Shown: in pieces, positions 23,771-32,041 of the stretch
Numbering within the stretch: the first letter of the stretch is position 1
Layout: each line of letters starts with the position of its first letter
Assembly: GCA_964556665.1 (NCBI GenBank)
Contig: CAZKXU010000010.1
Span: 1 to 53,335 of the forward strand
DNA length: 53,335 nucleotides
From: CAZKXU01 sp964556665
GTDB lineage: Bacteria > Bdellovibrionota_C > UBA2361 > CAZKXU01
Direction: 5' to 3'
Program-made: the position numbers and the translations under genes
The notes under the pieces: generated by a model
The model's input: only the letters and a program-made list of their open reading frames with translations
Databases searched by the model: none
What the model was told of the DNA's origin: nothing

Positions 23771-24469
23771 TTACGGACTTACCTGTACTGCTCTACTTTT
23801 CTCTATCTCATGGCTCTCCAAAATCTCTCTAGACTGTACAAGGCCAATACCTTTCTCCGCTAATTCTCGTAATGTTTTTACATCGTCACCTGGATTGATG
23901 TTGACGGCACGGGTCGCGTCTACTACGACTCTAGTTTGAAATTGAAGATCCTTTGCATCAATAGCACTAAACTTAACGCAGTAATCTAGGGCTAACCCGC
24001 AAACATCAATCTGTACTTCACTTAACGGAAGGCCCCGCGCAGTAGCCTCTCTTTTAATAATATCAAACAGGCAAGTTGCATGTAGCTTAGCATTATCAAA
24101 GAATGCGCTATAACTATCGACCTCTGGATCCTGCCCTTTTCTTATGGTGTAGGTAAATCTATCTGCGCTTAATCTTTGATGGGTAAATGCTCCATAACTT
24201 CCCTGTACGCAGTGTACAGGCCATAGGATCTGTTTAACTCCATTTAAATCAATCACTTCTCCTACAGAGTGTCCAAAATTATTAACTGCAAAACTTCTAT
24301 GATTATTCGGATGCCATTCGAGTGTTCCTACAATAAAATCATACCCGCCCCAAGCCATAAGTTTATTTATAGGATTTACCACCTGGTCGCCCGATGCTAC
24401 TGCCAGGCTCCCGCCTGGACAGAAATCATTTTGAACATCTACTACTAAAAGTACTCTACATTTTGACAT
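23771..24469 (-). CDS. pncA: Nicotinamidase
   Basis: This 232-aa protein resembles E. coli PncA along its whole length. The catalytic triad is D11 (VVDVQNDFCPGG), K111 (RKGQDPEVDSYSAFFD) and C164 (GLALDYCVKFSA). Metal-site residues are in EWHPNNHRSF (51-60) and the WPVHCVQG loop (83-90). It deamidates nicotinamide to nicotinic acid for the Preiss-Handler route, which NadE, encoded 11 kb away, completes. The first metal-site residue is Glu (EWH) where E. coli has Asp (DWH). An AGGAG site precedes the ATG. The AATGTTAATATCTATA motif at 24570-24585 lies about 100-115 bp upstream and is shared with the carbonic-anhydrase-like gene, suggesting joint control. Confidence 0.95.
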   Translation of the reverse strand: MSKCRVLLVVDVQNDFCPGGSLAVASGDQVVNPINKLMAWGGYDFIVGTLEWHPNNHRSFAVNNFGHSVGEVIDLNGVKQILWPVHCVQGSYGAFTHQRLSADRFTYTIRKGQDPEVDSYSAFFDNAKLHATCLFDIIKREATARGLPLSEVQIDVCGLALDYCVKFSAIDAKDLQFQTRVVVDATRAVNINPGDDVKTLRELAEKGIGLVQSREILESHEIEKSRAVQVSP

Positions 24470-24569
24470 AGCTTGCTCCTTAGATAATTAAACGTATCTA
24501 GGTGCAAGCTTTGCTCGTATATATATGAATATAGAAATAAATCTAAATAATTACATAGAATACTACTCT

Positions 24570-24585
24570 AATGTTAATATCTATA
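24570..24585. promoter_or_regulatory. Candidate operator upstream of pncA
   Basis: AATGTTAATATCTATA matches 10566-10581 at 15 of 16 positions and lies at the same orientation and nearly the same distance from its gene. The rest of the 317-bp gap 24470-24786 is AT-rich and shows no further gene. Confidence 0.4.
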
Positions 24586-24786
24586 ATTATTCTATTTATT
24601 GCCTAAATGTTTACATAGGCAGTTATGAAGATCGCAAGATACTTTTGTAGAGATATTGAGAGTGCTGAGCTAAGGAGTTAGGTAAAATTATTCAATTCAG
24701 GATCTGTCGGCAGGCTTGCAGCATAGAAGCTGCCATAGTCTTGTAAGAAGTCCAGATGTTATGAATTGCGTAGTGGCAACAATCTG

Positions 24787-25137
24787 CTATTTTTTCACGC
24801 AACCAAGTCCGCTATTAAGTCGTACATCACGGCAGCCGTGCTTACGCTCCGAATCACTGCAGCGGTTGTCACGGGGGAAAAATCCTGGCGGACAGCTCTC
24901 CGGTGTTGCAGTAGGGATGACACGATCGCGCTCAATTGCTATCTCCATACCCTCCTTAGTTAGATCGACGCAGCAGATTCCAGCAGCTTCAGAGATGAAA
25001 CTACAATCCTTGCGTCCAAGTCCTAAGTCTGCGCAGCTGTATGGGCAGCTCTTGCAGCGAGGATCGGAGTAGGAGAGTGAAGGTAGGGCTATTATCGTGA
25101 TTGCTAGTGAAAGGATAAGGCTAGAGGTGGTTTTCAT
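24787..25137 (-). CDS. Small secreted cysteine-rich protein
   Basis: This 116-aa protein has a clear signal peptide (MKTTSSLILSLAITIIALP, ending SLSYS before DPRC, cleavage near residue 24). The mature part has ten Cys in about 90 residues, including CKSCPYSC and ICCVDL, suggesting disulfides or metal binding in the periplasm or outside the cell. I do not recognise the family. No other coding frame explains this stretch; a 118-aa frame on the opposite strand lacks any signal or composition support. The promoter is probably in the 112-bp gap towards 25250. No functional partner is visible. Confidence 0.6.
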   Translation of the reverse strand: MKTTSSLILSLAITIIALPSLSYSDPRCKSCPYSCADLGLGRKDCSFISEAAGICCVDLTKEGMEIAIERDRVIPTATPESCPPGFFPRDNRCSDSERKHGCRDVRLNSGLGCVKK

Positions 25138-25249
25138 ATTGTTTTCGAAATTAAACAGATAAAAGAGTATTTATATAGAGTCTCATTTCTTTATCTCAGC
25201 CTGCTCTATGATTGTTACAAGAGTAACTCTACTACTCGTCCAGTCACTC

Positions 25250-26443
25250 CTATAAGGAAATATACCTCTCAATTACATACTCTGCAAACGGAAAACTACA
25301 GGTAAATCCAGGAGAGACGGCATTTAAGATATGAACTGATTGAGCATCCCCCTCGACTACAAAATCCTGTACAAGCTGTCTTGTCTTAAGATTTAAAAGC
25401 TGGGCCCGTATTCCCGGTCTAGTATACTCTCCAAAGCCATTTATATCTATTTCTTTAACAAGTTTAGTAGCCTGCGATATGAAATACTTTCGGCTATATT
25501 TCTGAAGCTCCTCAAAGGCAAGAGAGCGGAATCCGAACGAATTAGCAAAAAATAACTTAGCCTCCTCGAATGAGATTTGGGAGAATTCCTGCAAGCTAAA
25601 ACGGGAGAGTCCATTGTAATGTTCCCGCCAAAAGGCAGGAATCGCAGTTGGTCCAATCTTAATTGCGCCGTTGCTGGTTTTTGTGAAATGTACACCCAAA
25701 AAAGGATTTTTAAGATTAGGGACCGGATAGATATTGGTCTTAACATCGCTCTTGTTCTTCTCATATTTTAGATAAAGACCTTTAAACGGTATAATCGTGT
25801 AATCTCGACTGAATCCAAACTGCTGCGCGATCTTGTCAGCATAGAGACCAGCTGCATTCACTAAAATATTATATTTTAATTTTCCAGATGATGTGATTAT
25901 GCAATTATCCTCTGCACGCAGAAACTGTGTCCCTAGTTTTATATCAACACCTGCAGAGCGAAGCTCCCTGGCTATGGCTTCGCAGACCAGTGCCGGATCT
26001 GTGGAGGCGGTTTTTGGAGAGAATAATGCCTTTTCATGGGTTCTTATATTAGGTTCAATCTTTTCCGCCTCTACCGTCGTAATTATACTGACATCGCTGC
26101 CATTTCTCTTGCCGCGTCGTTCCAACTCGTAGAGCCCCTCTACCTCTGCGGCATTAGTTGCTACTACAATCTTGCCGCATTCATTTATTGGTATGCTTCT
26201 TGTTTTGCAAAACTCTCGAAGTGCATTGCTGCCTGCAACAGTAAAGCGTGCCTTGAGTGAGTCGGCGGTATAGTAAAACCCGGCGTGCAGAACTCCGCTA
26301 TTACGTCCTGAAGCGTGCTGAGCGATCTCGCTTTCCTTCTCAAGTATTAAGATTGAGAGTTCAGGCTTTCTCTGTTTTAACGCCCGTGCAAGTGCTAATC
26401 CCATAATGCCGGCGCCAATTATGATTATGTCGTAGGAATTCAT
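25250..26443 (-). CDS. lhgO: L-2-hydroxyglutarate oxidase-like FAD-dependent oxidoreductase
   Basis: This 397-aa flavoprotein of the DAO family has the FAD-binding IIIGAGIMGLALARAL (residues 6-21), an ASGRNSGVLHAGFYY loop near 43-57 and the family C-terminal half (PNLKNPFLGVHF, GPTAIPAFWREHY, LNAVSPGFTCSFP). This pattern is that of L-2-hydroxyglutarate oxidase/dehydrogenase (LhgO, YgaF), which oxidises L-2-hydroxyglutarate to 2-oxoglutarate, passing electrons to the membrane or oxygen. Its ATG follows the stop of the biotin carrier gene directly (TAG-ATG), so it is probably translated with the carboxylase operon. That placement is unusual for LhgO and suggests a link to organic-acid catabolism. 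Confidence 0.85.
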   Translation of the reverse strand: MNSYDIIIIGAGIMGLALARALKQRKPELSILILEKESEIAQHASGRNSGVLHAGFYYTADSLKARFTVAGSNALREFCKTRSIPINECGKIVVATNAAEVEGLYELERRGKRNGSDVSIITTVEAEKIEPNIRTHEKALFSPKTASTDPALVCEAIARELRSAGVDIKLGTQFLRAEDNCIITSSGKLKYNILVNAAGLYADKIAQQFGFSRDYTIIPFKGLYLKYEKNKSDVKTNIYPVPNLKNPFLGVHFTKTSNGAIKIGPTAIPAFWREHYNGLSRFSLQEFSQISFEEAKLFFANSFGFRSLAFEELQKYSRKYFISQATKLVKEIDINGFGEYTRPGIRAQLLNLKTRQLVQDFVVEGDAQSVHILNAVSPGFTCSFPFAEYVIERYISL

Positions 26444-26860
26444 CTATTCAATCTTGAGGAGTAATTCGCCGTTTCCGACCTCTTTCCCTTTCTCTACTAA
26501 AATCTTAGTAACCTTTCCGGCAGTGGGCGATGGGATATTGTTCTCCATCTTCATCGCCTCGATCACGACCAGATTTTCACCGATCTTGACCTGTGCACCC
26601 TCTTTTACTAGCACGTTTACAATAATTCCAGGCATCGGCGCACAAACATCACCTGGGCGGGAGCTGCTGCGGTGTTGCTGTACTATAGGCGGAGATAATA
26701 CCAATGGGGCAGACCCTCTCTGGGCTGTCAGGTTCAGGACAGGATCTACCTGAACTTCGTAACTTACCCCCTCGACCTGAAAGGTAATACAGTTACCCTC
26801 CCGTCTTTCTAGAAGGACCTCCTTCTCTTTATTATTGATCCTTACAGAATAGCGCCTCAT
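26444..26860 (-). CDS. Biotin carboxyl carrier protein of an acyl-CoA carboxylase
   Basis: A 138-aa protein. Residues about 68-138 are a biotinyl domain: the biotinylation motif is EAMKMENNIPSP (Lys near residue 105), preceded by the GDVCAPMPGIIVNVLV strand pair and followed by GKVTKILVEKGKEV. The N-terminal part (RRYSVRINNKEKEVLLERRE) resembles the linker region of propionyl-CoA or oxaloacetate carboxylase carriers. Biotin on this protein carries CO2 from a biotin carboxylase to the carboxyltransferase encoded at 27128. It overlaps the upstream small gene by ATGA (26857-26860). No biotin carboxylase gene is in the window, so that subunit must be encoded elsewhere. Confidence 0.88.
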   Translation of the reverse strand: MRRYSVRINNKEKEVLLERREGNCITFQVEGVSYEVQVDPVLNLTAQRGSAPLVLSPPIVQQHRSSSRPGDVCAPMPGIIVNVLVKEGAQVKIGENLVVIEAMKMENNIPSPTAGKVTKILVEKGKEVGNGELLLKIE

Positions 26861-27093
26861 ATTCTAATCCTATTTGAAACTGCTTGTATTCTTGCACTGC
26901 TTCGCCATGTGGTCGTGTGCTCCTCTGTCTCTGTCAATAAAAGTAGTGCTGCCGCAATTGCTACACACTCATCTTCTGATAATCTCTTTTTTTGAGCCTC
27001 ATACAGATCCCAAGCCGGGACAAAAGGGATATCCTCCTCAGTTTCGAAGCTTTGCGTAATTACCTCCTCTGCACCTTTTTTAATAATTCCCAT
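26857..27093 (-). CDS. Small acyl-CoA carboxylase epsilon-like subunit
   Basis: This 78-aa protein lies between the carboxyltransferase and biotin carrier genes. It has a SEDECVAIAAALLLL helix (residues 39-53) followed by a TTTWRSSARIQAVSNRI tail. That pattern, a short Ala/Leu helix and then a Trp-Arg-rich end, resembles the epsilon subunits of actinobacterial acyl-CoA carboxylases, which help assemble carboxyltransferase and biotin carboxylase. The resemblance is by eye and position only. The ATGA overlap with the carrier gene supports a real coupled gene. It could instead relate to the gamma subunit of sodium-pump decarboxylases, but no membrane segment is evident. Confidence 0.55.
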   Translation of the reverse strand: MGIIKKGAEEVITQSFETEEDIPFVPAWDLYEAQKKRLSEDECVAIAAALLLLTETEEHTTTWRSSARIQAVSNRIRI

Positions 27094-27127
27094 AACTGTT
27101 AAAGCTATAATCTATAGTATGCGATCT

Positions 27128-28678
27128 CTATAACGGGATATTCCCATGTTTTTTGCGCGGATTGTTCTTACTCTTATTCTTAAGAAGCTCAAAGCCGTTA
27201 ATTACCCGTTCACGGGTGAAACGCGGCTCAATCACAGCATCAATAAATCCAAGTTCGGCTACCTCCCAGGGATTTGCAAATTTCTGACGGTATTCAGCTA
27301 TCAGTTCGGCTCTGCGCTTGACTAGCTCTCCGCGTTTCTCTGCCTCCTCAAGCTCACGCTTAAAGATTATGTTTACAGCACCATCCGGTCCCATCACCGC
27401 GACTTCAGCTGAAGGATAAGCAAAATTTAGATCCCCTCTAATATGTTTTGAACTCATCACATCATAGGCGCCGCCATAGGCTTTGCGTGTAATAACTGTC
27501 ACTTTTGGCACGGTAGCTTCTGCAAAGGCGTATAGAAGTTTAGCGCCGTGACGAATAATTCCTCCATGCTCCTGAGTGACTCCGGGCAGGAATCCTGGCA
27601 CATCTACAAGAGTAAGAAGAGGGATATTGAACGCATCGCAAAAGCGCACAAAGCGGGCAGACTTAGTACTTGCATTTATATCAAGGCAGCCAGCCAGTGC
27701 ATTTGGCTGATTTGCAACTACACCTACCGAATATCCATTTAAACGCACAAAGCCTACCAGTATGTTTGTTGCAAAAAATGGCTGTACCTCAAAAAAGTAG
27801 CAGTCATCTGCGATGAGTCTAACGATCTCGCGCATGTCGTAAGGCTGATTAGGATTGATTGGAACTATACTATCAAGTTTCGCATCTACCCGCGTCGGTA
27901 GATCTGAATTCTCGACTCGCGGTACGGCATCAAGATTGTTTTGCGGCAAATACGAGAGAAGCTCTTTGCAATTTCTAATGCACTCCTCGTCGGACTCGGT
28001 TACAAAATGTGCGACTCCGCTTACAGAATTATGAGTCATAGCACCGCCTAGATCCTCTTTAGAAACATCCTCCTTGGTGACGGTTTTAATTACCTCCGGG
28101 CCGGTGATGAACATATGGCTGGTTCTGTTCACCATTAGAATAAAATCGGTAATAGCGGGAGAGTATACAGCGCCGCCGGCGCACGGACCCATAATCAGCG
28201 AAATCTGCGGTATTACTCCTGAGCATAAGGTGTTGCGAAGAAAGATATCAGCATAGCCGCCTAAGCTCTCAACTCCTTCCTGGATGCGCGCTCCGCCAGA
28301 ATCATTTAATCCGATAACAGGCACACCGTTTTCAAGCGCTAGATCCATTACTTTGCAGATTTTTTTGGCGTGGTAGGCTGCAAGAGAACCTCCAAAAACT
28401 GTAAAATCCTGTGCGAAAAGAAAAACCGAACGGCCATTAATCTTGGCTGAGCCGGTTACAACGCCGTCACCGTAAAATTTTCTCTCGCGTAAGCCAAAAT
28501 TTTCAGAACGATGAGATATAAAACGATCCAGCTCAAAAAAAGTTCCGGCATCAGCCAATAAATTAACACGCTCACGCGCCGTCAACTTTCCAGCTTCATG
28601 CTGTTTCTGTATGCGCTCCTCGCCACCGCCAAGTTCAGCTAACTGATTGCGGCGTTTTAACTCATCTGCTGCGTTCAT
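27128..28678 (-). CDS. pccB: Propionyl-CoA carboxylase beta (carboxyltransferase) subunit
   Basis: This 516-aa protein has the two crotonase-like halves of the acyl-CoA carboxyltransferase family: GVVTGSAKINGRSVFLFAQD, GLNDSGGARIQEGVESLGGY and MGPCAGGAVYSPA in the first half, and LVDVPGFLPGVTQEHGGIIR and KAYGGAYDVMSSK in the second. Length and the AYDVMSSKH region fit propionyl-CoA carboxylase beta or the closely related methylmalonyl-CoA decarboxylase alpha. It transfers CO2 from biotin to propionyl-CoA, giving methylmalonyl-CoA. It heads the operon pccB / epsilon-like / carrier / lhgO and is divergent from methylmalonyl-CoA mutase (28756), the next reaction after epimerisation. The 77-bp divergent region should contain both promoters. 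Confidence 0.9.
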   Translation of the reverse strand: MNAADELKRRNQLAELGGGEERIQKQHEAGKLTARERVNLLADAGTFFELDRFISHRSENFGLRERKFYGDGVVTGSAKINGRSVFLFAQDFTVFGGSLAAYHAKKICKVMDLALENGVPVIGLNDSGGARIQEGVESLGGYADIFLRNTLCSGVIPQISLIMGPCAGGAVYSPAITDFILMVNRTSHMFITGPEVIKTVTKEDVSKEDLGGAMTHNSVSGVAHFVTESDEECIRNCKELLSYLPQNNLDAVPRVENSDLPTRVDAKLDSIVPINPNQPYDMREIVRLIADDCYFFEVQPFFATNILVGFVRLNGYSVGVVANQPNALAGCLDINASTKSARFVRFCDAFNIPLLTLVDVPGFLPGVTQEHGGIIRHGAKLLYAFAEATVPKVTVITRKAYGGAYDVMSSKHIRGDLNFAYPSAEVAVMGPDGAVNIIFKRELEEAEKRGELVKRRAELIAEYRQKFANPWEVAELGFIDAVIEPRFTRERVINGFELLKNKSKNNPRKKHGNIPL

Positions 28679-28755
28679 AGAAACCCTATACTAAATCGAT
28701 ACGATCTGCTTAAATAAACAAGGTTTACGTAATACAGTCAATAGATATAACCACG

Positions 28756-30342
28756 ATGGCGCGAAAGTCCGAGCAGCGTAAGGAGAGATTTGAAACTGCC
28801 TCTGAGCTGCCTATTAAAACAATATATAAACCGGAGGATTTAACTCTCAACAGAGAGGAATCCGCCGGGAGCTATCCTTATACGCGCGGGATTCATGAAA
28901 GTATGTACCGTGGACGTCTCTGGACAATGCGGCAGTATGCTGGGTTTGGCACGGCTGCTGAAGCAAACGCGCGCTACCGCTACCTGCTTTCGCAGGGCAC
29001 TACCGGATTAAGTATCGCATTTGACCTGCCAACTCAGATGGGACGCGACTCCGATCATGCGCTTGCAAAAGGAGAGGTCGGCAAGGTCGGCGTGGCTGTT
29101 TCTACCGTAGAGGATATGGAGATTCTGCTCTCTGAAATTCCTCTTGATCAGGTCTCAATATCAATGACCATCAATTCAACTGCCGCTATATTATTAGGCA
29201 TGGTTCTCGTTGTTGCTGAGCGTCGTAAAATTCCGTGGAATAAATTGCGCGGTACTATTCAGAACGACACCCTAAAGGAATATATTGCGCGGGGAACCTA
29301 TATCTATCCACCTAAGCCGGCATTAAGAATTGTGAGTGATATTTTTGAATTCTGTGCAGCCTCGGTCCCGGAGTGGAATACTATCAGTATCTCTGGTTAT
29401 CATATCAGGGAAGCAGGCAGTACAGCTGTACAGGAACTTGCATTTACCTTTGCCGATGGGATTGCATATGTTGAATCTGCTCTCAAGCGAAACCTGAAGA
29501 TCGATGATTTTGCACCGCGATTAGCCTTCTTTTTTAACTGTCATAACGATTTTTTAGAGGAGATCGCAAAGTTTCGGGCGGCGCGCCGTATATGGGCAAA
29601 GATTATGAAGGAGCGTTTCAAGGCTAAAGATGAGCGTTCCTTGATGCTCCGTTTCCATACCCAGACGGCCGGGAGCTCGCTCACTGCGCAGCAGCCTTTA
29701 AACAATATTGCACGCACCACGGTACAGGCGCTCGCAGCAGTACTAGGCGGCACTCAGTCATTACATACTAACTCGTATGATGAAGCGTTAGGACTGCCGA
29801 CAGAGGAGAGTGCAACAGTAGCGCTCCGTACTCAGCAGCTTCTGGCGTTTGAGTCAGGGGTCGCAGATGCTGTAGATCCATTGGGAGGGTCGTATCTAAT
29901 TGAAGCTTGGACAGATCGATTTGAAAAGGAGGTATTCAAGCAGTTAGAGTACATTGATAGCCTAGGTGGAATGTTGGAAGCGATTGAGCAGGGGTATCCT
30001 CAGGCTGAAATAGAACGATCAGCTTATAACTATCAACGCAGCATCGAAGAGAGGAGCCGTATCGTCGTCGGCGTAAATGATTTTATGGTTAACAATGAAG
30101 AGCAGCGACCAATTCAGAAGCTTGATCCTAAAGGAGAGGCAGAGCAGGTTAAGCGCTTAGGCTTGATTAGGAATGCTCGTAACAAAGGTAAGGCGGAGAG
30201 TGCTGGTAAAGAGCTTGGCAAAATTGCTCAATGCAACGAAAACTTAATGCCGGGTATATTAAATGCCTTACGCTCCTCATTAACATTAGGGGAGATCTCC
30301 GACATTTTCCGGGCTTCTTTTGGGGAGTATAGACCAGGCTAG
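28756..30342 (+). CDS. Methylmalonyl-CoA mutase, large catalytic subunit
   Basis: This 528-aa protein matches the TIM-barrel catalytic part of methylmalonyl-CoA mutase. It has YPYTRGIHESMYRGRLWTMR near 40-59, GLSIAFDLPTQMGRDSDH near 84-101, GTIQNDTLKEYIARG near 164-178 and SGYHIREAGSTAVQEL near 213-228. Near the end it has LHTNSYDEALGLPTE. The cobalamin-binding domain is absent (family proteins with both domains are about 700 aa), so a separate small B12 subunit must exist outside the window. It interconverts methylmalonyl-CoA and succinyl-CoA. It is divergent from pccB, making a propionate-to-succinate module. The Tyr and His of the radical active site lie in the conserved SGYHIREAG segment. 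Confidence 0.92.
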   Translation: MARKSEQRKERFETASELPIKTIYKPEDLTLNREESAGSYPYTRGIHESMYRGRLWTMRQYAGFGTAAEANARYRYLLSQGTTGLSIAFDLPTQMGRDSDHALAKGEVGKVGVAVSTVEDMEILLSEIPLDQVSISMTINSTAAILLGMVLVVAERRKIPWNKLRGTIQNDTLKEYIARGTYIYPPKPALRIVSDIFEFCAASVPEWNTISISGYHIREAGSTAVQELAFTFADGIAYVESALKRNLKIDDFAPRLAFFFNCHNDFLEEIAKFRAARRIWAKIMKERFKAKDERSLMLRFHTQTAGSSLTAQQPLNNIARTTVQALAAVLGGTQSLHTNSYDEALGLPTEESATVALRTQQLLAFESGVADAVDPLGGSYLIEAWTDRFEKEVFKQLEYIDSLGGMLEAIEQGYPQAEIERSAYNYQRSIEERSRIVVGVNDFMVNNEEQRPIQKLDPKGEAEQVKRLGLIRNARNKGKAESAGKELGKIAQCNENLMPGILNALRSSLTLGEISDIFRASFGEYRPG

Positions 30343-30448
30343 CTCAGAAATGGTGAATTCCTACTATTGAATGCGCCTTATTATTGTGCTTTATTTTAAG
30401 CGGGTATTTTAGTATACTGTTCAGCTTCCAAATTTAAGAGGAAAGCAA

Positions 30449-30871
30449 ATGAAAAAAAAGGATCTAGATAAGTTCAAGAAGCTATTAGAAGAGAAGAAAG
30501 ATAAGATATTACGTCATCTTGAAGATCTAAGTAATACCTCTGAGAACGGCATGAATGATGCTACCGGCGATCCAGTCGATCTCGCATCGGTAGAGATAAG
30601 CCAAGCTAATCTGCAGAAGATCGGGAAAAGGGAGCAGTACTTAGCAAAGAAGATCGAGCTTGCACTTAACAAGATTAAAGATGAAACCTACGGTGAATGC
30701 GAATCCTGCGGTGAGCAGATTGCATTAGCACGGCTTGAAGCTCGCCCGGAGGCTCAACTATGTATCGATTGTAAGACCGAGCAGGAGAATATTGAACGAA
30801 GATTCTCTAGCGGCACGGTTGAAGAGGAGGAGGGAAGTGATGAGCTCTTCGAGGGTGATGAGGCGGAATAG
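30449..30871 (+). CDS. DksA/TraR-family zinc-finger transcription factor
   Basis: A 140-aa protein. A basic helical N-terminal half (KKKDLDKFKKLLEEKKDKIL) forms the coiled-coil arm. A four-Cys zinc finger CESCGEQIALARLEARP followed by LCIDCK sits at about 86-110, with the DNA/RNA-polymerase-facing tip residues between. An acidic tail ends the protein. Such proteins bind the RNA polymerase secondary channel and work with ppGpp. A Lys/Glu-rich N-terminus rather than the classic DDPADRA start puts it with the DksA-like group; I therefore leave the symbol blank. AGAGGAAAG precedes the ATG, and a TATACT box lies about 35 bp upstream. It is followed by a palindromic repeat and ispE. Confidence 0.85.
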   Translation: MKKKDLDKFKKLLEEKKDKILRHLEDLSNTSENGMNDATGDPVDLASVEISQANLQKIGKREQYLAKKIELALNKIKDETYGECESCGEQIALARLEARPEAQLCIDCKTEQENIERRFSSGTVEEEEGSDELFEGDEAE

Positions 30872-30881
30872 TGGTAGTCCC

Positions 30882-30955
30882 ACCGGGACCGCGGGCATCT
30901 TGCCCGCAACGTAGTGGCAGCTAATTTCTATGCGGGCAAGATGCCCGCGGTACCA
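30882..30955. repeat. Nested palindromic repeat, copy 7 (CATCTTG arms)
   Basis: Both arms are of the GGGCATCTTGCCC type (second arm GGGCAAGATGCCC). The outer right end has drifted (GGTACC). It lies between the DksA-like gene and ispE. Confidence 0.88.
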
Positions 30956-30981
30956 TTCAGAGAACTCTTTGCTACTCAAAG

Positions 30982-31878
30982 ATGTCAAACATACACTCCA
31001 TTCTTGCCCCAGCTAAAATTAATTTACGTCTTAAAATTGAAGGTCTCCGTTCCGATGGCTACCACTTACTTAGTATGCTAAACGTGGTGAGCTGCGATCT
31101 TGCGGATCGGATCGATATAGCAATTAAATCAAAACCTGAAATTACACTTGAGTTAACGAGCCCTAATCCGGACCCAGATCTCTCTGACCCGCAGAGAAAT
31201 CTGGCAAGCCGCGCAGCCCATCTCTTCTGTCAACGGTTTGGTGTTAAAGCAGGGCTTCATCTTAAATTAACTAAGAATATACCGAGTGGTGCAGGCTTGG
31301 CTGGAGGAAGCTCAGACGGTGCGGCAGTATTGCGCATGCTAACCGATATTTTTTCAGAGTATCTTGTTGGCGTTGACACTAAAGAAGAGGTAGAAAAAAT
31401 AGCACTCACCCTTGGAGCGGATCTTCCATATCTTTATGATCCTGCATTTGCATGGGTTACGGGTATAGGGGAGAAGATCCAGATATTGCCATCCCAGCTA
31501 GTCGAGGGATTAACTCTTTTAGTTATAGTTCCAGAGATTCCAGTGCCGACGGCTGAGATCTTTAGAATCTCACGTGAGCAGGGTGTTGATTCACGGCCGG
31601 ATGCTGCGGCTTCTCAGTTCGTTGGACAGCCAACCGCTGAGCTCCTTGTGTCATTGATTGAAAATGATTTGCAATCCATAGTTCATAAACAGTATCCAGA
31701 GATAAGACGCGTTATAGGGCAGGCACAAGATGTAACTGGACTGCAATTTACAATGAGTGGAAGCGGGGGCAGCCACTTCGCCTTAGTTGAGCGTGAGGCA
31801 GGTAAGATAGCTCTGGATACAGTCCAAAATAAGCTTAAATTACCAGCCTATCTATTAAGAATTTCTAATCTCTTGTAA
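30982..31878 (+). CDS. ispE: 4-diphosphocytidyl-2-C-methyl-D-erythritol kinase
   Basis: A 298-aa GHMP-family kinase of the non-mevalonate isoprenoid pathway; it phosphorylates CDP-methylerythritol. The start APAKINLRLKIEGLRSDGYH is the signature of the family, and the ATP-binding glycine loop PSGAGLAGGSSDGAAVL lies near residues 104-120. DLPYLYDPAFAWVTGIGE near 150-167 and MSGSGGSHF near 256-264 complete the fold. Typical enzymes are 280-300 aa. It is followed by tRNA-Gln and prs, an order found in many deltaproteobacteria-like genomes. The ribosome-binding site is indistinct, but the ATG is the first in frame before the conserved residues. Confidence 0.92.
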   Translation: MSNIHSILAPAKINLRLKIEGLRSDGYHLLSMLNVVSCDLADRIDIAIKSKPEITLELTSPNPDPDLSDPQRNLASRAAHLFCQRFGVKAGLHLKLTKNIPSGAGLAGGSSDGAAVLRMLTDIFSEYLVGVDTKEEVEKIALTLGADLPYLYDPAFAWVTGIGEKIQILPSQLVEGLTLLVIVPEIPVPTAEIFRISREQGVDSRPDAAASQFVGQPTAELLVSLIENDLQSIVHKQYPEIRRVIGQAQDVTGLQFTMSGSGGSHFALVEREAGKIALDTVQNKLKLPAYLLRISNLL

Positions 31879-31924
31879 CGTTTCTGGTGGTATTGTAAAG
31901 TTTCCTGCAATTCAGGTAACATGC

Positions 31925-31996
31925 TGGCCGGTCGCCAAGTGGTAAGGCATCGGGTTTTGGTCCCGACACACGCAGGTTCGAATCCTGCCCGGCCAA
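31925..31996 (+). tRNA. tRNA-Gln (UUG)
   Basis: A complete cloverleaf. The acceptor arm TGGCCGG pairs with CCGGCCA, the anticodon stem is TCGGG / CCCGA around loop TTTTGGT (anticodon TTG at loop positions 3-5), and the T arm contains GGTTCGAATCC. The terminal CCA is not encoded. The anticodon is a substrate for the MnmA thiolation encoded at 45131. It lies between ispE and prs. Confidence 0.95.
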
Positions 31997-32041
31997 CTTA
32001 CTTTTCAACTAAAAAAGTAAGCAACTGTGAAATAAACTATT

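Noticed and set aside
24716..25072. Plus-strand 118-codon frame
   Set aside because: Antisense to a frame with a textbook signal peptide and Cys pattern, which is the better explanation.
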